From contig NZ_AUIH01000023.1 of the NCBI RefSeq assembly GCF_000423605.1, positions 21,594 to 85,593 on the forward strand: a stretch of DNA of 64,000 nt, in the 5' to 3' direction. Origin of the DNA: Saccharospirillum impatiens DSM 12546. Its GTDB lineage: Bacteria; Pseudomonadota; Gammaproteobacteria; Pseudomonadales; Natronospirillaceae. The number at the start of each line of letters is the position of its first letter. Position 1 is the first letter of the stretch. The notes beneath the pieces are model-generated. The model saw only the letters and a list, made by a program, of their open reading frames with translations, was not told the origin of the DNA and made no database searches. Shown one piece after another: positions 8,935-17,139 of the stretch. Both the position numbers and the translations under genes were made by a program.

Positions 8935-10401
8935 TTATTGGCTCCAGCCCATGGGTGTTGAATCCAGCCCAAGGTAGATGCTTTTTTGTTGCATATAGGC
9001 CTGTATGCCCTGTCTGCCTTTTTCGCGACCAAGACCGCTTTCCTTGTACCCGCCGAAGGGTGTGGAAATGGCAAACTTTTTGTAGGTATTGATCCAGATG
9101 GTGCCGGCTTCCAACTGCCTGGCGAGCGTCAGTGCCTGGCGGTAGTCCTGCGTCCAAATGCCAGCGGCCAGTCCGTAGACGCTGTCGTTGGCCTGGCGAA
9201 TCAGATCGGCTTCATCGCTGTATTTCAGCGCGACCAGGACGGGGCCGAAGATTTCTTCACGACACACCTGGCTGCTGGCGGGCAGGCCTTCAATGATGGT
9301 GGGCAAATAGTAGCTACCGGCAGCCAGGGCCGGTTCGTCGGGTGCCCGGCCACCGATCAGCACGGTACCGCCTTCTGCTTTTGCCTGATCGACATAGGCA
9401 GCGACACTGTCGCGGTGGGCTGCATTGATCAGCGGACCGATGTGAATGCCGTCGGCTTCGGGGTGGCCTACACGCAGACCTGAGGTGACTTTCACCAGGC
9501 GAGCCATGACTGCGTCGTAGTGTTTCTCGTGTATGAACAGGCGCGAACCGGCAATGCAGGCCTGGCCGCCCGAGCTGAAAATTCCGTAGGCGATGCCGCG
9601 AACCGCATGCTCGATATCCGCACTTTCACACACAATGGTCGGCGACTTGCCGCCGAGTTCAAGCGAGGTGCCGATCAGTTTATCGGCCGCTACATGGGCC
9701 AGATGGCGGCCTGTTGATGTACCCCCGGTAAAGGAGATTTTGCGAACCTTCGGATGCCGCACCAGTGCCTCGCCGATCACACTGCCGCGACCGGGCAGCA
9801 CACTGAGCAAGCCTTTGGGCAAGCCGGCTTGCTCAAACAGTTCGGCCAGTTTCAGTGCCATGAGCGGAGTGGCTTCAGCGGGTTTGAGCACAACGGCGTT
9901 GCCGCCAGCCAGGGCCGGAGCGACCTTTTGCATGTCGCTGGCGATGGGGGAATTCCATGGTGTAATCGCTGCGATGACGCCCAGGGGTTCGTACTCACTG
10001 AACGTCATGAACTCGGCGCTGCGCCGGGTCGGTAACTCCCCTTCCAGCGTCTCGCAGGCTGCCGCCATGTATCGGGCTGTGCCGGCGGCACTGGCGACCA
10101 GTGCGCGGGTTTCTGCAAGTGGTTTGCCGTTGTCGCGGGTTTGCAGGCGGGCGAGGTCGTCCAACTGCGCCATGATCAGGTCACTGACCCGATACAGAAC
10201 CTCGGCTCGCTGGTGAGGCAGTCGAGCGGCCCATTGCGGATCGCGCCAGGCCGCATCGGCGGCAGCGACGGCCTCTTCAACGTCTTCCAGGCTGGCGGCC
10301 CGTACTTCGGCATTGATCGAATCGTCGGCCGGGAACCGGGATACGATGATGTCGCCGCGGCCTTCGCGCCAGTGGCCACCAATGAATATCGGGTGTGACA
10401 T
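8935..10401 (-). CDS. NAD(P)-dependent aldehyde dehydrogenase
   Basis: 488 residues, full length for the ALDH superfamily. Visible are the PWNSP phrase of the cofactor domain, SFTGGTSTGR near 225, the general-base Glu in LELGGKSP near 250, and the catalytic Cys in GGQACIAGSR near 285. It lies 29 bp upstream of the TPP enzyme and 30 bp downstream of the aspartate-dehydrogenase homologue on the same strand. It probably oxidises an aldehyde produced in the pathway, for example by the TPP enzyme; it resembles hydroxymuconic-semialdehyde and phenylacetaldehyde-type ALDHs. Substrate not determined. Confidence 0.85.
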   Translation of the reverse strand: MSHPIFIGGHWREGRGDIIVSRFPADDSINAEVRAASLEDVEEAVAAADAAWRDPQWAARLPHQRAEVLYRVSDLIMAQLDDLARLQTRDNGKPLAETRALVASAAGTARYMAAACETLEGELPTRRSAEFMTFSEYEPLGVIAAITPWNSPIASDMQKVAPALAGGNAVVLKPAEATPLMALKLAELFEQAGLPKGLLSVLPGRGSVIGEALVRHPKVRKISFTGGTSTGRHLAHVAADKLIGTSLELGGKSPTIVCESADIEHAVRGIAYGIFSSGGQACIAGSRLFIHEKHYDAVMARLVKVTSGLRVGHPEADGIHIGPLINAAHRDSVAAYVDQAKAEGGTVLIGGRAPDEPALAAGSYYLPTIIEGLPASSQVCREEIFGPVLVALKYSDEADLIRQANDSVYGLAAGIWTQDYRQALTLARQLEAGTIWINTYKKFAISTPFGGYKESGLGREKGRQGIQAYMQQKSIYLGLDSTPMGWSQ

Positions 10402-10431
10402 GTCGGTTCTCCGTCAGGTTAGGTTGAGGGC

Positions 10432-11223
10432 TTAAAGCACCACCGGGTCGAGTAACTGGCGGCAGGCCCGCACGACTGACAAGGCTGCCAGCATGGAGGT
10501 TTTCGGGTTGCTTGCCAGCGGGTTGCCATGCATCTCGACGTGAAATTCGCCGAACTCACCCACCGCATGAATGCGGTGCGTGTTGCATTGTGTATTGGGG
10601 TCGACCATCAGCCGCACGCGGGTGGCATCCATACCCAGGCCACAGAGCGCGATGGTCGCCGCCACATTGGCATTGGCCGGAAACTGGCGCGCCGCTTCAC
10701 CGGCACTGCCTTCGAAGAATGCGGTGGCTTCGGTGACGGAATCCAGGTCGATCAACGCTTCGGCCGGTGACCCTTTCCAGCTTTTGGGTGCTTTGCGGGC
10801 TTCGTAGGTGACGGCGGTCAAACCGCCTTCACGGGCCGATGCCAGGCCATCCATGCCGGCAACCGCGCCCGATAGAATTTGCATTTTGCCGCCGCCGTCG
10901 ACCGCTGCCTGGCGCAGGCGCTCATACAACCCAGAGTCGGACAGCGCACCAATGGACATCACGGCCAGCGTCCAGCCGCGGTTAAGAACCGCTTCACCGT
11001 GAGCTGCCAGACCCGGATGCCCGGCGCATTCAACCACCAGTGAGGGCGTATCGTCGCATTGCTCGATGCGGCTGATGATGATCGTATCGGGTAATTCGGC
11101 TCTGGCTCGCTGAATGTCCGCTTCGGGCAGCACCAGCCATCCCAGCGACAAGCCTTCAGGCAGCAGGCGGTGAACCTCTCTGCCCATGGCGCCATAGCCG
11201 ATCATCATGATGCGTTGAGTCAT
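10432..11223 (-). CDS. aspartate dehydrogenase family protein
   Basis: 263 residues. The N-terminus MTQRIMMIGYGAMGREV is a Rossmann site (GYGAMG). The C-terminal half carries the family hallmarks FPANANVAATIAL near 180, the CNTHRI segment whose His is the catalytic residue of characterised L-aspartate dehydrogenases, and NPKTSMLAALS near 240. The known reaction is NAD(P)-dependent conversion of L-aspartate to iminoaspartate or oxaloacetate. The ribosome-binding site is GGAGA. In an aromatic operon rather than beside nadA/nadC it may act on another amino or imino acid. I recall that the P. aeruginosa homologue (PA3505) also sits among an ALDH, a TPP enzyme, SDRs and an IclR regulator. Confidence 0.82.
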   Translation of the reverse strand: MTQRIMMIGYGAMGREVHRLLPEGLSLGWLVLPEADIQRARAELPDTIIISRIEQCDDTPSLVVECAGHPGLAAHGEAVLNRGWTLAVMSIGALSDSGLYERLRQAAVDGGGKMQILSGAVAGMDGLASAREGGLTAVTYEARKAPKSWKGSPAEALIDLDSVTEATAFFEGSAGEAARQFPANANVAATIALCGLGMDATRVRLMVDPNTQCNTHRIHAVGEFGEFHVEMHGNPLASNPKTSMLAALSVVRACRQLLDPVVL

Positions 11224-11235
11224 GGTGCGGGTCTC

Positions 11236-12030
11236 CTAAATGTGTCGGTTGAACCCGCCGGATACATCCAGCGCGCTGCCTGTGGTGAACGAAGCCATGG
11301 GGGATGCCAGAAACACCAGCGCCCGGGCCGGCTCTTCAGGTTTGCCCAGCCGCTTCATGGGTACACCCCGTTTCTCGGCAATGCCGCCGGTCCATTGTTC
11401 CCAGCTCAGGCTGGTGTCGCTGCGTTGTTCAAACCGGCGGCGCCACTGGCCGGATTCGACCACGCCCAGCAAAATTGAATTGACCCGTATGCCTTCCGAG
11501 ACCAGTTGGTCGGCGAGCGAGTGGGTCATGTTCAGCAGGGCTGCCCGAGCCGCCGAAGTGGCGATCATGTGCGGCTCTGGTTGTACCGCGAGCAGGGAGT
11601 TCACACAGGTCAGCGAACCGATGTCAGAGTCGGCCAGTTGGCGGCGAAACGCATTCAGCGGGTTGATCACCCCAAAGAGTTTTAGGTTGGCTTCTGATAG
11701 CCAGGCTTCGCTCGGGGTATCGTCGTAATGGGCCACAAACCCCTGGCCAGCATTGGCGATCAGCATGTCGGCAGGGCCGAGTGTTGAAGCCACTTCCTGT
11801 GCAAACTGCTGGCAGGATTCAGCATCCAGAACGTCGCAGCGCACAGCGATGGCGTCTGCTTTCGGGAAGGCCTGTTTCAGTTGATCCAGGGCGGCAGTCA
11901 GACGTTCTTCATCGCGCCCGCAAAAGGCAACTTTGGCGCCCTGGGTTAGCAGCAAACGGACCGTCTCCAGTCCGATACCGGACGAGCCGCCGGTTACCAC
12001 AGCGACGCGTTGTTCAATCATAAAGCTCAT
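11236..12030 (-). CDS. short-chain dehydrogenase/reductase
   Basis: 264 residues with the classical SDR cofactor motif TGGSSGIG at about 14-21 and NAG at about 91. A canonical YxxxK catalytic pair is not obvious: the expected position reads S..AVQPEPHMIATSAARAALLN, with a Ser/Thr-rich stretch instead of Tyr-x3-Lys. It may therefore be an atypical SDR. It ends in FTTGSALDVSGGFNRHI, as SDRs often do. The gene starts inside the stop of the alpha/beta hydrolase gene (ATGA) and precedes the aspartate-dehydrogenase homologue by 12 bp, so it is part of the coupled lower operon. Confidence 0.78.
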   Translation of the reverse strand: MSFMIEQRVAVVTGGSSGIGLETVRLLLTQGAKVAFCGRDEERLTAALDQLKQAFPKADAIAVRCDVLDAESCQQFAQEVASTLGPADMLIANAGQGFVAHYDDTPSEAWLSEANLKLFGVINPLNAFRRQLADSDIGSLTCVNSLLAVQPEPHMIATSAARAALLNMTHSLADQLVSEGIRVNSILLGVVESGQWRRRFEQRSDTSLSWEQWTGGIAEKRGVPMKRLGKPEEPARALVFLASPMASFTTGSALDVSGGFNRHI

Positions 12031-12857
12031 GTCAGGTGCTCCATTTCGAGGCCGGCGATGCCAGCGACATCAATCAGTTCCCGGGCGAAAGCGGCCGGCG
12101 CGTCGAGGTAGCTGGCGTGTCCCGCACGCGCGATACCCCGGTAGGGCAATGCCAGCGTCGCCGACAGTGCCCTTACCGAATCGGGCCTTGTAATGGCGTC
12201 ATCGTCGCCACACAGGACTCGGGCGGGCAGGGCGGTATGCACAGGCCACCAGTCAGTCAGATCGTCATTAGCGAGCAACCAATTGGCTGCCTTGAACCCG
12301 TCGAGGTTCAACCGGCTCATACCGGCCTGAACCCGTTCCAGTGCTGAGGCTTCCGGCCCAGGTCGCAGCAGCCGTGGGGCGCGTTCGGTGGCGAAAGCGT
12401 CGTTGCCCAGCTCGACCAGGGCAGGCCAGCGGCTGCGGTATACCTGATCCCGCACCTCGGCCGTTTCGTGTTTATAACCCCGCGCCGGATCGGCCAGAAT
12501 CACGCCAGCGACAAGGCGACCATGTCGGGCGACAAACGCACTGGCGATCAGGGCACCGAGTGAATGACCCACCAGCAGAACGTTGTTGATATTCAGTGCG
12601 TCGAGCCAGTCGTTGAGGCGGTCGGCGTAATTGGCCGCATCAGGATGATCCGTCGTCAGCGCAGCACTGCTGCCATAGCCCGGGGCATCCCAGGCGAGCA
12701 ACCGGAAACCGGGCAGGTGAGGCGCCAGCGGTTCCCAGGAATGTGCTCCCGAACTGATGCCGTGTAACAGCACAATAACGGGCGCGTCTTCCGGACCGGT
12801 TTCGCAGTAGTGCTGGGGCCGGTCGTTGAGTAGGATCATCCGTTCTTGCATGGGCAT
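12027..12857 (-). CDS. alpha/beta hydrolase (meta-cleavage or deformylase type)
   Basis: 276 residues with the fold signposts of a MhpC/NicD-like alpha/beta hydrolase: LLHGISSGAHSW near 30 (oxyanion loop), the nucleophile elbow GHSLGA near 98, DPARGY, an acid in the GDDDAITRP segment near 215, and the catalytic His in RAGHASYLDAP near 240. In ring-cleavage pathways such enzymes split C-C bonds of cleavage products, or, in nicotinate pathways, remove N-formyl groups. It is 4 bp downstream of the cupin gene and overlaps the SDR gene. The reaction is a guess from context. Confidence 0.8.
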   Translation of the reverse strand: MPMQERMILLNDRPQHYCETGPEDAPVIVLLHGISSGAHSWEPLAPHLPGFRLLAWDAPGYGSSAALTTDHPDAANYADRLNDWLDALNINNVLLVGHSLGALIASAFVARHGRLVAGVILADPARGYKHETAEVRDQVYRSRWPALVELGNDAFATERAPRLLRPGPEASALERVQAGMSRLNLDGFKAANWLLANDDLTDWWPVHTALPARVLCGDDDAITRPDSVRALSATLALPYRGIARAGHASYLDAPAAFARELIDVAGIAGLEMEHLT

Positions 12858-12861
12858 TGGC

Positions 12862-13383
12862 TCAGTTGCGTTTGACTTTGGACAGCGGATGATCAGCCGG
12901 GTATGTCGGAATGTTGGGTTTGGGTGTTCCCAGCATGACGCACATCAGCGCTTCTTCTTCGCCGTGGTTGAACAACCCGCGATAAATGTTGGGAGGAATG
13001 GACACAACATCGCGTTCTTCGAGGGTGGTTTCGGTGACGTTGTCGCCATCTTGCAGCGTCAGCGTGATGGTGCCCTTGAGCATGAAGAAGACTTCTTCAA
13101 CATCGTCGTGAACGTGCAGGGGGCCTTCGCATTTCGACGGCAATACCATGGTCGAAAAGGTGAAATGCTCGGCCGGAATCGAGTTACTGTCGTTGGCGAC
13201 GCCAGTGGCACCGGTACCGATGTAGCGCATCTGCGCACGACGGTATTTGGGATCGAAATCAGCCTGGAATTTCAACGCATTCCAGTCGTATTTGCGGCCC
13301 TTGAATCGGGCAATGCGCGATTCGATCCAATCAGAAAATGACAGGCCGTCGGGTTTTTTCCAGCTAGCGAATTGTTCAGACAT
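12862..13383 (-). CDS. cupin-domain protein
   Basis: 173 residues with one conserved cupin barrel. GPLHVHDDVEEVFFMLKG at about 95-112 supplies two His and a Glu of the metal site, and the second cupin motif follows in VVSIPPNIYRGLFNHGEEEA. A strong GAGGATC ribosome-binding site precedes the ATG. The first 80 residues are a family-specific extension of unknown role. It is the second gene of the VOC-cupin-hydrolase run. It could be a metal-dependent dioxygenase or isomerase acting on a ring-cleavage intermediate; a purely regulatory or storage role is less likely here. Confidence 0.75.
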   Translation of the reverse strand: MSEQFASWKKPDGLSFSDWIESRIARFKGRKYDWNALKFQADFDPKYRRAQMRYIGTGATGVANDSNSIPAEHFTFSTMVLPSKCEGPLHVHDDVEEVFFMLKGTITLTLQDGDNVTETTLEERDVVSIPPNIYRGLFNHGEEEALMCVMLGTPKPNIPTYPADHPLSKVKRN

Positions 13384-13466
13384 GACAGATCCTCGTGGTT
13401 ATTGACCGATCAGACAGTGAGTCGGCCGGTGTTTCCTGTAGTGAATTCGACACTGAGTCGTTAGCA

Positions 13467-14390
13467 TCAGGCCGTCTTTTTCTGCCGGCGGGTGTCAACG
13501 TCGATACCCCCTTCAATGGCCCATTCTGTAAAGGATTCGAGCGAGTGGTGCATGGTGCGCGCCTGCCAGTTCTCGGTCAGGCTGTCTTCGTTGGTGTAGT
13601 ATTCGAAGGCGCCACCAAGCGGGCTGTTCACATACCAGAAGTAGGCTGATGACACTGGGTGTCGACCCGGGCCGATGAAGGTAGACCAGTGCTTGCGCGT
13701 CATTGCGATGCCGCCGCCGATCACCTCGTGAATGTCCCGTACGGTAAAGGCGACATGGTTCAGACCCCGGCCACGATGCGGTAATTTCAGCAGGAACAGA
13801 TTGTGGTGCCCGCCGCGAGCGTCCATGCGCAGAAAAACACCCCGGTCGATGTAGCGGTCGGAAACAACAAAGCCGAGTTGATCGCAGTAAAAGCGTTCCA
13901 GTGTTTCGAGCCCGTCAAGATCATCCACAAAGAAAACGGCGTGACCGATACCGACCGGCTCAGCCTGGTCATACACCGGGCTGGGTTCATCGATGCGGCG
14001 CATGTCTCCGTATTGGTTAATGGGAGGAACGGTCAGGGCGACTGGCTCAAGTGTGCTCACGGTAATGCGTACGGTCATGCCGTTGGGGTCCTGACATTCC
14101 AGGGCATCACCCAGGTCGCGAAAACCGGGGCGGTCACGCAGGTTCTCGCGGTAGGGTTCGAGGTCGGCTTGTGTTGCAACACCCCACACCATGCGTCGTA
14201 AGGTTGGGCCGGGTTCAAATGCGGGGGGAAGACTCGAGTCGTCTTTATCGAACACGCGAACGCGGGCGCCGTTTTGTGTACGAAACTCGCCGGGGCGAAC
14301 GTGCATCAGTCCGAAATCTGCGGCGAATTGCTCGCTGGCCGCGAGATCTTCAATACCAAACTCCAGTGCTTCTATACCGATCAGGCTCAT
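13467..14390 (-). CDS. VOC-family extradiol-type ring-cleavage dioxygenase
   Basis: 307 residues made of two paired VOC modules, as in type I extradiol dioxygenases of the 2,3-dihydroxybiphenyl/catechol 2,3-dioxygenase class. The catalytic C-terminal half shows the expected metal triad, with His in IGHAVFFVDD (about 150), His in LNHVAFTVRD (about 218) and Glu in GGAFEYYTNE (about 277). GGAGG precedes the ATG. It is the first structural gene after the IclR regulator in the lower operon and presumably opens the aromatic ring made by the upstream oxygenases. The ring substrate is unknown. Confidence 0.8.
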   Translation of the reverse strand: MSLIGIEALEFGIEDLAASEQFAADFGLMHVRPGEFRTQNGARVRVFDKDDSSLPPAFEPGPTLRRMVWGVATQADLEPYRENLRDRPGFRDLGDALECQDPNGMTVRITVSTLEPVALTVPPINQYGDMRRIDEPSPVYDQAEPVGIGHAVFFVDDLDGLETLERFYCDQLGFVVSDRYIDRGVFLRMDARGGHHNLFLLKLPHRGRGLNHVAFTVRDIHEVIGGGIAMTRKHWSTFIGPGRHPVSSAYFWYVNSPLGGAFEYYTNEDSLTENWQARTMHHSLESFTEWAIEGGIDVDTRRQKKTA

Positions 14391-14510
14391 GGCGTCCTCC
14401 AGGGGTGGACGCCATGATTCAACAGCGTCGCACCGTCATTGGATTAAAAAGTGTGTCCGGGCTCTGCCGCTTGGCAGGGCCGTGTTTCTGTTTTCGTTTA
14501 GCGCTATTGT

Positions 14511-15317
14511 TCAGGGAATAACCTTTCGTTCATTGTTGTGTCCCGAATGTCCCAGCAACCCGGAAATGGTGGTGGCCGCTTCGGCAACAAAGGTGCGCAA
14601 CCGGTCCCGGTCTTCCACCGGAATTTCATGCACGGGAACCATGATGCTGACCACGGCTTCCACGGCGTTTTCGTGGTTAAACACCGGGTAGGCAATCGAT
14701 GAGATACCCAGTTGGAAAAAAGAATCACTGATCACATAGCCTCTCTCGCGGTCTTCCTGAATCAGCTTCCACAATGCGTCCCGGGTGCCTGGCGAACCCG
14801 GGCTGTTGTCGGGCAAGTCTTCGTTCGGGTAGAGTGCGTCGAACGCCTGGCGCGACAGATCACCGAGCAGGACCCGGCCAAGAGCCGTCCGGTGAGCAGG
14901 TAAACGACTGCCAACGCTGACCCGGCGAATGGTGGCGTTGGCCGCACTGACGCGAGCCACATAGATCACATCCTGTTCATCACGAACGGCTATATGACTG
15001 GAGCAACCCGTTCTGTCTCGCAGTTGTTCAATCACCGGTTGGCCTACCTGAACGACGTCGAGCGAGGCGACGTATTCAAAGCCGAGTCGCAATACGTTGA
15101 CCCCGAGCGAATAAAGCCCCGTCGCCTCATGGCGCTTGATAAAACCCATGTACTCCAGCGTCTGGACAGCACGATAGACAGTGGCTTTGGGTACATTGAC
15201 CCGGGCGCAGATATCCGCAAAGCTCAGTTCCCGGTCGCTGCGGCTCAGTTCCAGCAATATGTTCAGGCCGCGTTCCAGCCCGGGTATCAGGTATTTTCGA
15301 GTGTCCTGTTCTGCCAT
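14511..15317 (-). CDS. IclR-family transcriptional regulator of the aromatic locus
   Basis: About 268 residues. The N-terminal winged helix (about 10-70) reads GLERGLNILLELSRSDRELSFADICARVNVPKATVYR, the standard IclR pattern, and the C-terminal effector domain includes TGCSSHIAVRDEQDVIYVARV and the RTALGRVLLGDLS stretch. I placed the start at 15317 after AGGACAGG; a longer in-frame extension lacks family character. It lies in the middle of the 18-gene minus-strand run, and a 24-bp operator-like element sits 86 bp upstream of it, with matching elements in two other promoters of the locus, so autoregulation and control of the whole set are likely. Confidence 0.85.
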   Translation of the reverse strand: MAEQDTRKYLIPGLERGLNILLELSRSDRELSFADICARVNVPKATVYRAVQTLEYMGFIKRHEATGLYSLGVNVLRLGFEYVASLDVVQVGQPVIEQLRDRTGCSSHIAVRDEQDVIYVARVSAANATIRRVSVGSRLPAHRTALGRVLLGDLSRQAFDALYPNEDLPDNSPGSPGTRDALWKLIQEDRERGYVISDSFFQLGISSIAYPVFNHENAVEAVVSIMVPVHEIPVEDRDRLRTFVAEAATTISGLLGHSGHNNERKVIP

Positions 15318-15402
15318 GTCCTGTCCTGCCTTCTCAATGGTTGTGTCGGTGCATGTCGGGTAAGAACCCGAACGTACCGGAATGGCCTGACAAATAATTA
15401 AT

Positions 15403-15426
15403 ATATGAAACACTGTTTATCATATG
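15403..15426. promoter_or_regulatory. operator-like element upstream of the IclR gene (copy 1 of 3)
   Basis: The 24-bp element follows the pattern ATATGA-n-A-N4-GTTT-N3-ATATG and contains an AAAC/GTTT inverted pair. The same pattern with identical spacing occurs at 21325 and 25165. It lies 86 bp upstream of the IclR start codon, in an AT-rich gap. It is a likely IclR-family binding site; this is inferred from repetition and position. Confidence 0.65.
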
Positions 15427-15504
15427 AATAACCAATACTATATATTAATGAATGCATTCGTCAAGTCTGTCGTTTCGTCTTGTTCTCGTCTGCAAGCGGG
15501 GTGC

Positions 15505-17091
15505 TCAGGCACGGGCCGTCGCGACCAGGCGCTTGTCGCGCAGTTCAATCATGCGTCGCAACAACTGGTGTTCCAGCGAAGCGCGAATGGTCTGGCTGCC
15601 TCTGTCACTCCATAAATTATTCAGCTCGTTTGGGTCTTCAACCAGGCTGTAGAGCTCACCGTCGCCACTGTGCTCAAACAGCGTCAGTCGCCAGCTTTGA
15701 GTCACCAGGGTGTATACCGCACTGGCTGCGTCAGAGTCTGCAAATACCTCGATGCCCGGGTCTTCAATCAGAACCGAGGCCGCAGGCGTATCCCGGTCAA
15801 ATACGTCGTGGCCTTGCATTCCGACCGGAATTCGCAAACCGGCTCGTTGCAGTATCGTAGGTCCGAGGTCGATGGCGCTGGCCAGGCGTGTACTGCATTG
15901 CCCGGCACGATCGCCCAGCGATGGGTCACGCCAGATGAAGGGCACCCGAATCAGGCTCTGGAAATGCAGACCCAGTTTGAGCAGGGAGCCATGATCGCCC
16001 ATGTAATCGCCATGATCCGAGGTAAAGGCAACGACGGTATCGTCATCCAGACCCGAGGCGGTCAACCAGGCCATGACCTCGCCAATGGCGTCATCAACCA
16101 TACTGATACTGCCATAATTCAAGGCGATGGCTTTGCGGGCTTCGTCTTCAGTGACGGTCAATGGCCAGTGACTGTTCCGCTGTTCTTCGCCCCACCGATA
16201 GGCGGTCAGTGCGCCGGAAGATAGCCCCTTGATCGCATCGACCGGATGGTGAAAAGAAGCCGGTAGCTCTATGTCTTGTGGATCGTACATGGACCAGTAC
16301 CGACCGGGCGGTGTGAACGGGTGGTGCGGGTCCGGAAACGAGACGATCAGCACGAAGGGTGTCTCGTCCGTTTGTTCTGCCAGAAACTCGCACGCCTGTT
16401 CCTGTATGTAGCGGGTCGGGTATAAGTGCTCGGGCAGTGCTGTGCGCCACGCCTGCGGTGGTAGCGGGCCATAAGCCGGATCGGGGGGCAGCGCAGCGTC
16501 CGGCCCGCGCAGTGCTGCAGCGTCAGGGTCCTGCTGATTCAACCAGGCGCTGTAGTGGCCCTCTACCTGATCACCATGGCCAATGCACAGGCGCACATGA
16601 TCAAAACCATAGTAGGGCAGTGGAATCTCCTGCTCTGGCTGTTGTTGCCATTGCTGGCGAATTTCGCAGTTGTAGTGTTCTCCGCTGCGCTGGCGTTTCA
16701 GGCTGTTGCGAGCCTGATCATTCAGTGCATCGCCGTTGCCTTTTTGTTCGCGTTCGGGGGCAGGAATGTTAGTGACATTCTGGAAGTGGGCTTTGCCGAT
16801 GTAGCCGGTGTTGTATCCGGCATCGCGCAGTGCGTCGGCAAAGGTGAGGCTGTCCAGGTCAAGCGGAATGCCATTTTGGCGAACGCCGTTAACCGATGGC
16901 ATTTGCCCGGTCATCAGCGCCGCCCGGTTGGGCTGGCAAATCGGGTTGGACACATAGAACCGTTTGAAACGCAGTCCGTCAGCAGACAACCGATCGATGT
17001 GAGGTGTTTTGACGATGCGATTACCGTAGCAACCTAGGTGGTCTGCCCGTTGCTGATCGGTCATGAAGATCACAAAATTGGGTCGCTTCAT
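15505..17091 (-). CDS. type I sulfatase (formylglycine-dependent arylsulfatase/alkaline phosphatase superfamily)
   Basis: 528 residues. The N-terminus NFVIFMTDQQRADHLGCYGN supplies metal-binding Asp residues. The key C-x-P-x-R motif is present as ICQPNRAALMTG, with Cys52 as the residue converted to formylglycine, so the enzyme should be catalytically competent if a maturase exists elsewhere. FTSDHGDYMGDHG near 345 provides further Ca-site residues. There is no signal peptide, so it acts in the cytoplasm. It follows the TRAP transporter genes on the same strand. Choline-sulfatase or arylsulfatase activity is possible; in this locus desulfation of an imported aromatic sulfate ester is my preferred reading. 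Confidence 0.83.
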   Translation of the reverse strand: MKRPNFVIFMTDQQRADHLGCYGNRIVKTPHIDRLSADGLRFKRFYVSNPICQPNRAALMTGQMPSVNGVRQNGIPLDLDSLTFADALRDAGYNTGYIGKAHFQNVTNIPAPEREQKGNGDALNDQARNSLKRQRSGEHYNCEIRQQWQQQPEQEIPLPYYGFDHVRLCIGHGDQVEGHYSAWLNQQDPDAAALRGPDAALPPDPAYGPLPPQAWRTALPEHLYPTRYIQEQACEFLAEQTDETPFVLIVSFPDPHHPFTPPGRYWSMYDPQDIELPASFHHPVDAIKGLSSGALTAYRWGEEQRNSHWPLTVTEDEARKAIALNYGSISMVDDAIGEVMAWLTASGLDDDTVVAFTSDHGDYMGDHGSLLKLGLHFQSLIRVPFIWRDPSLGDRAGQCSTRLASAIDLGPTILQRAGLRIPVGMQGHDVFDRDTPAASVLIEDPGIEVFADSDAASAVYTLVTQSWRLTLFEHSGDGELYSLVEDPNELNNLWSDRGSQTIRASLEHQLLRRMIELRDKRLVATARA

Positions 17092-17103
17092 TGCACATCC
17101 TCC

Positions 17104-17132
17104 GGTAACCCTGACGCAGAGTCGGGGTTACC
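17104..17132. repeat. 8-bp perfect inverted repeat between the TRAP permease and sulfatase genes
   Basis: GGTAACCC at 17104-17111 pairs with GGGTTACC at 17125-17132. On the transcribed (minus) strand no T-run follows, so it is not a standard terminator. It lies just after the dctM stop and overlaps the space before the sulfatase ribosome-binding site, so it could stabilise the transporter mRNA 3' end or tune sulfatase expression. Confidence 0.45.
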
Positions 17133-17139
17133 TTTTGGG

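Noticed and set aside
8906..9157. An 84-residue upstream extension of the TPP enzyme gene
   Set aside because: It overlaps the end of the aldehyde dehydrogenase gene, lacks family character, and the start at 8905 has its own GAGGAC site.
17104..17132. Intrinsic terminator after dctM
   Set aside because: No T-run follows the stem on the transcribed strand; kept only as an inverted repeat.
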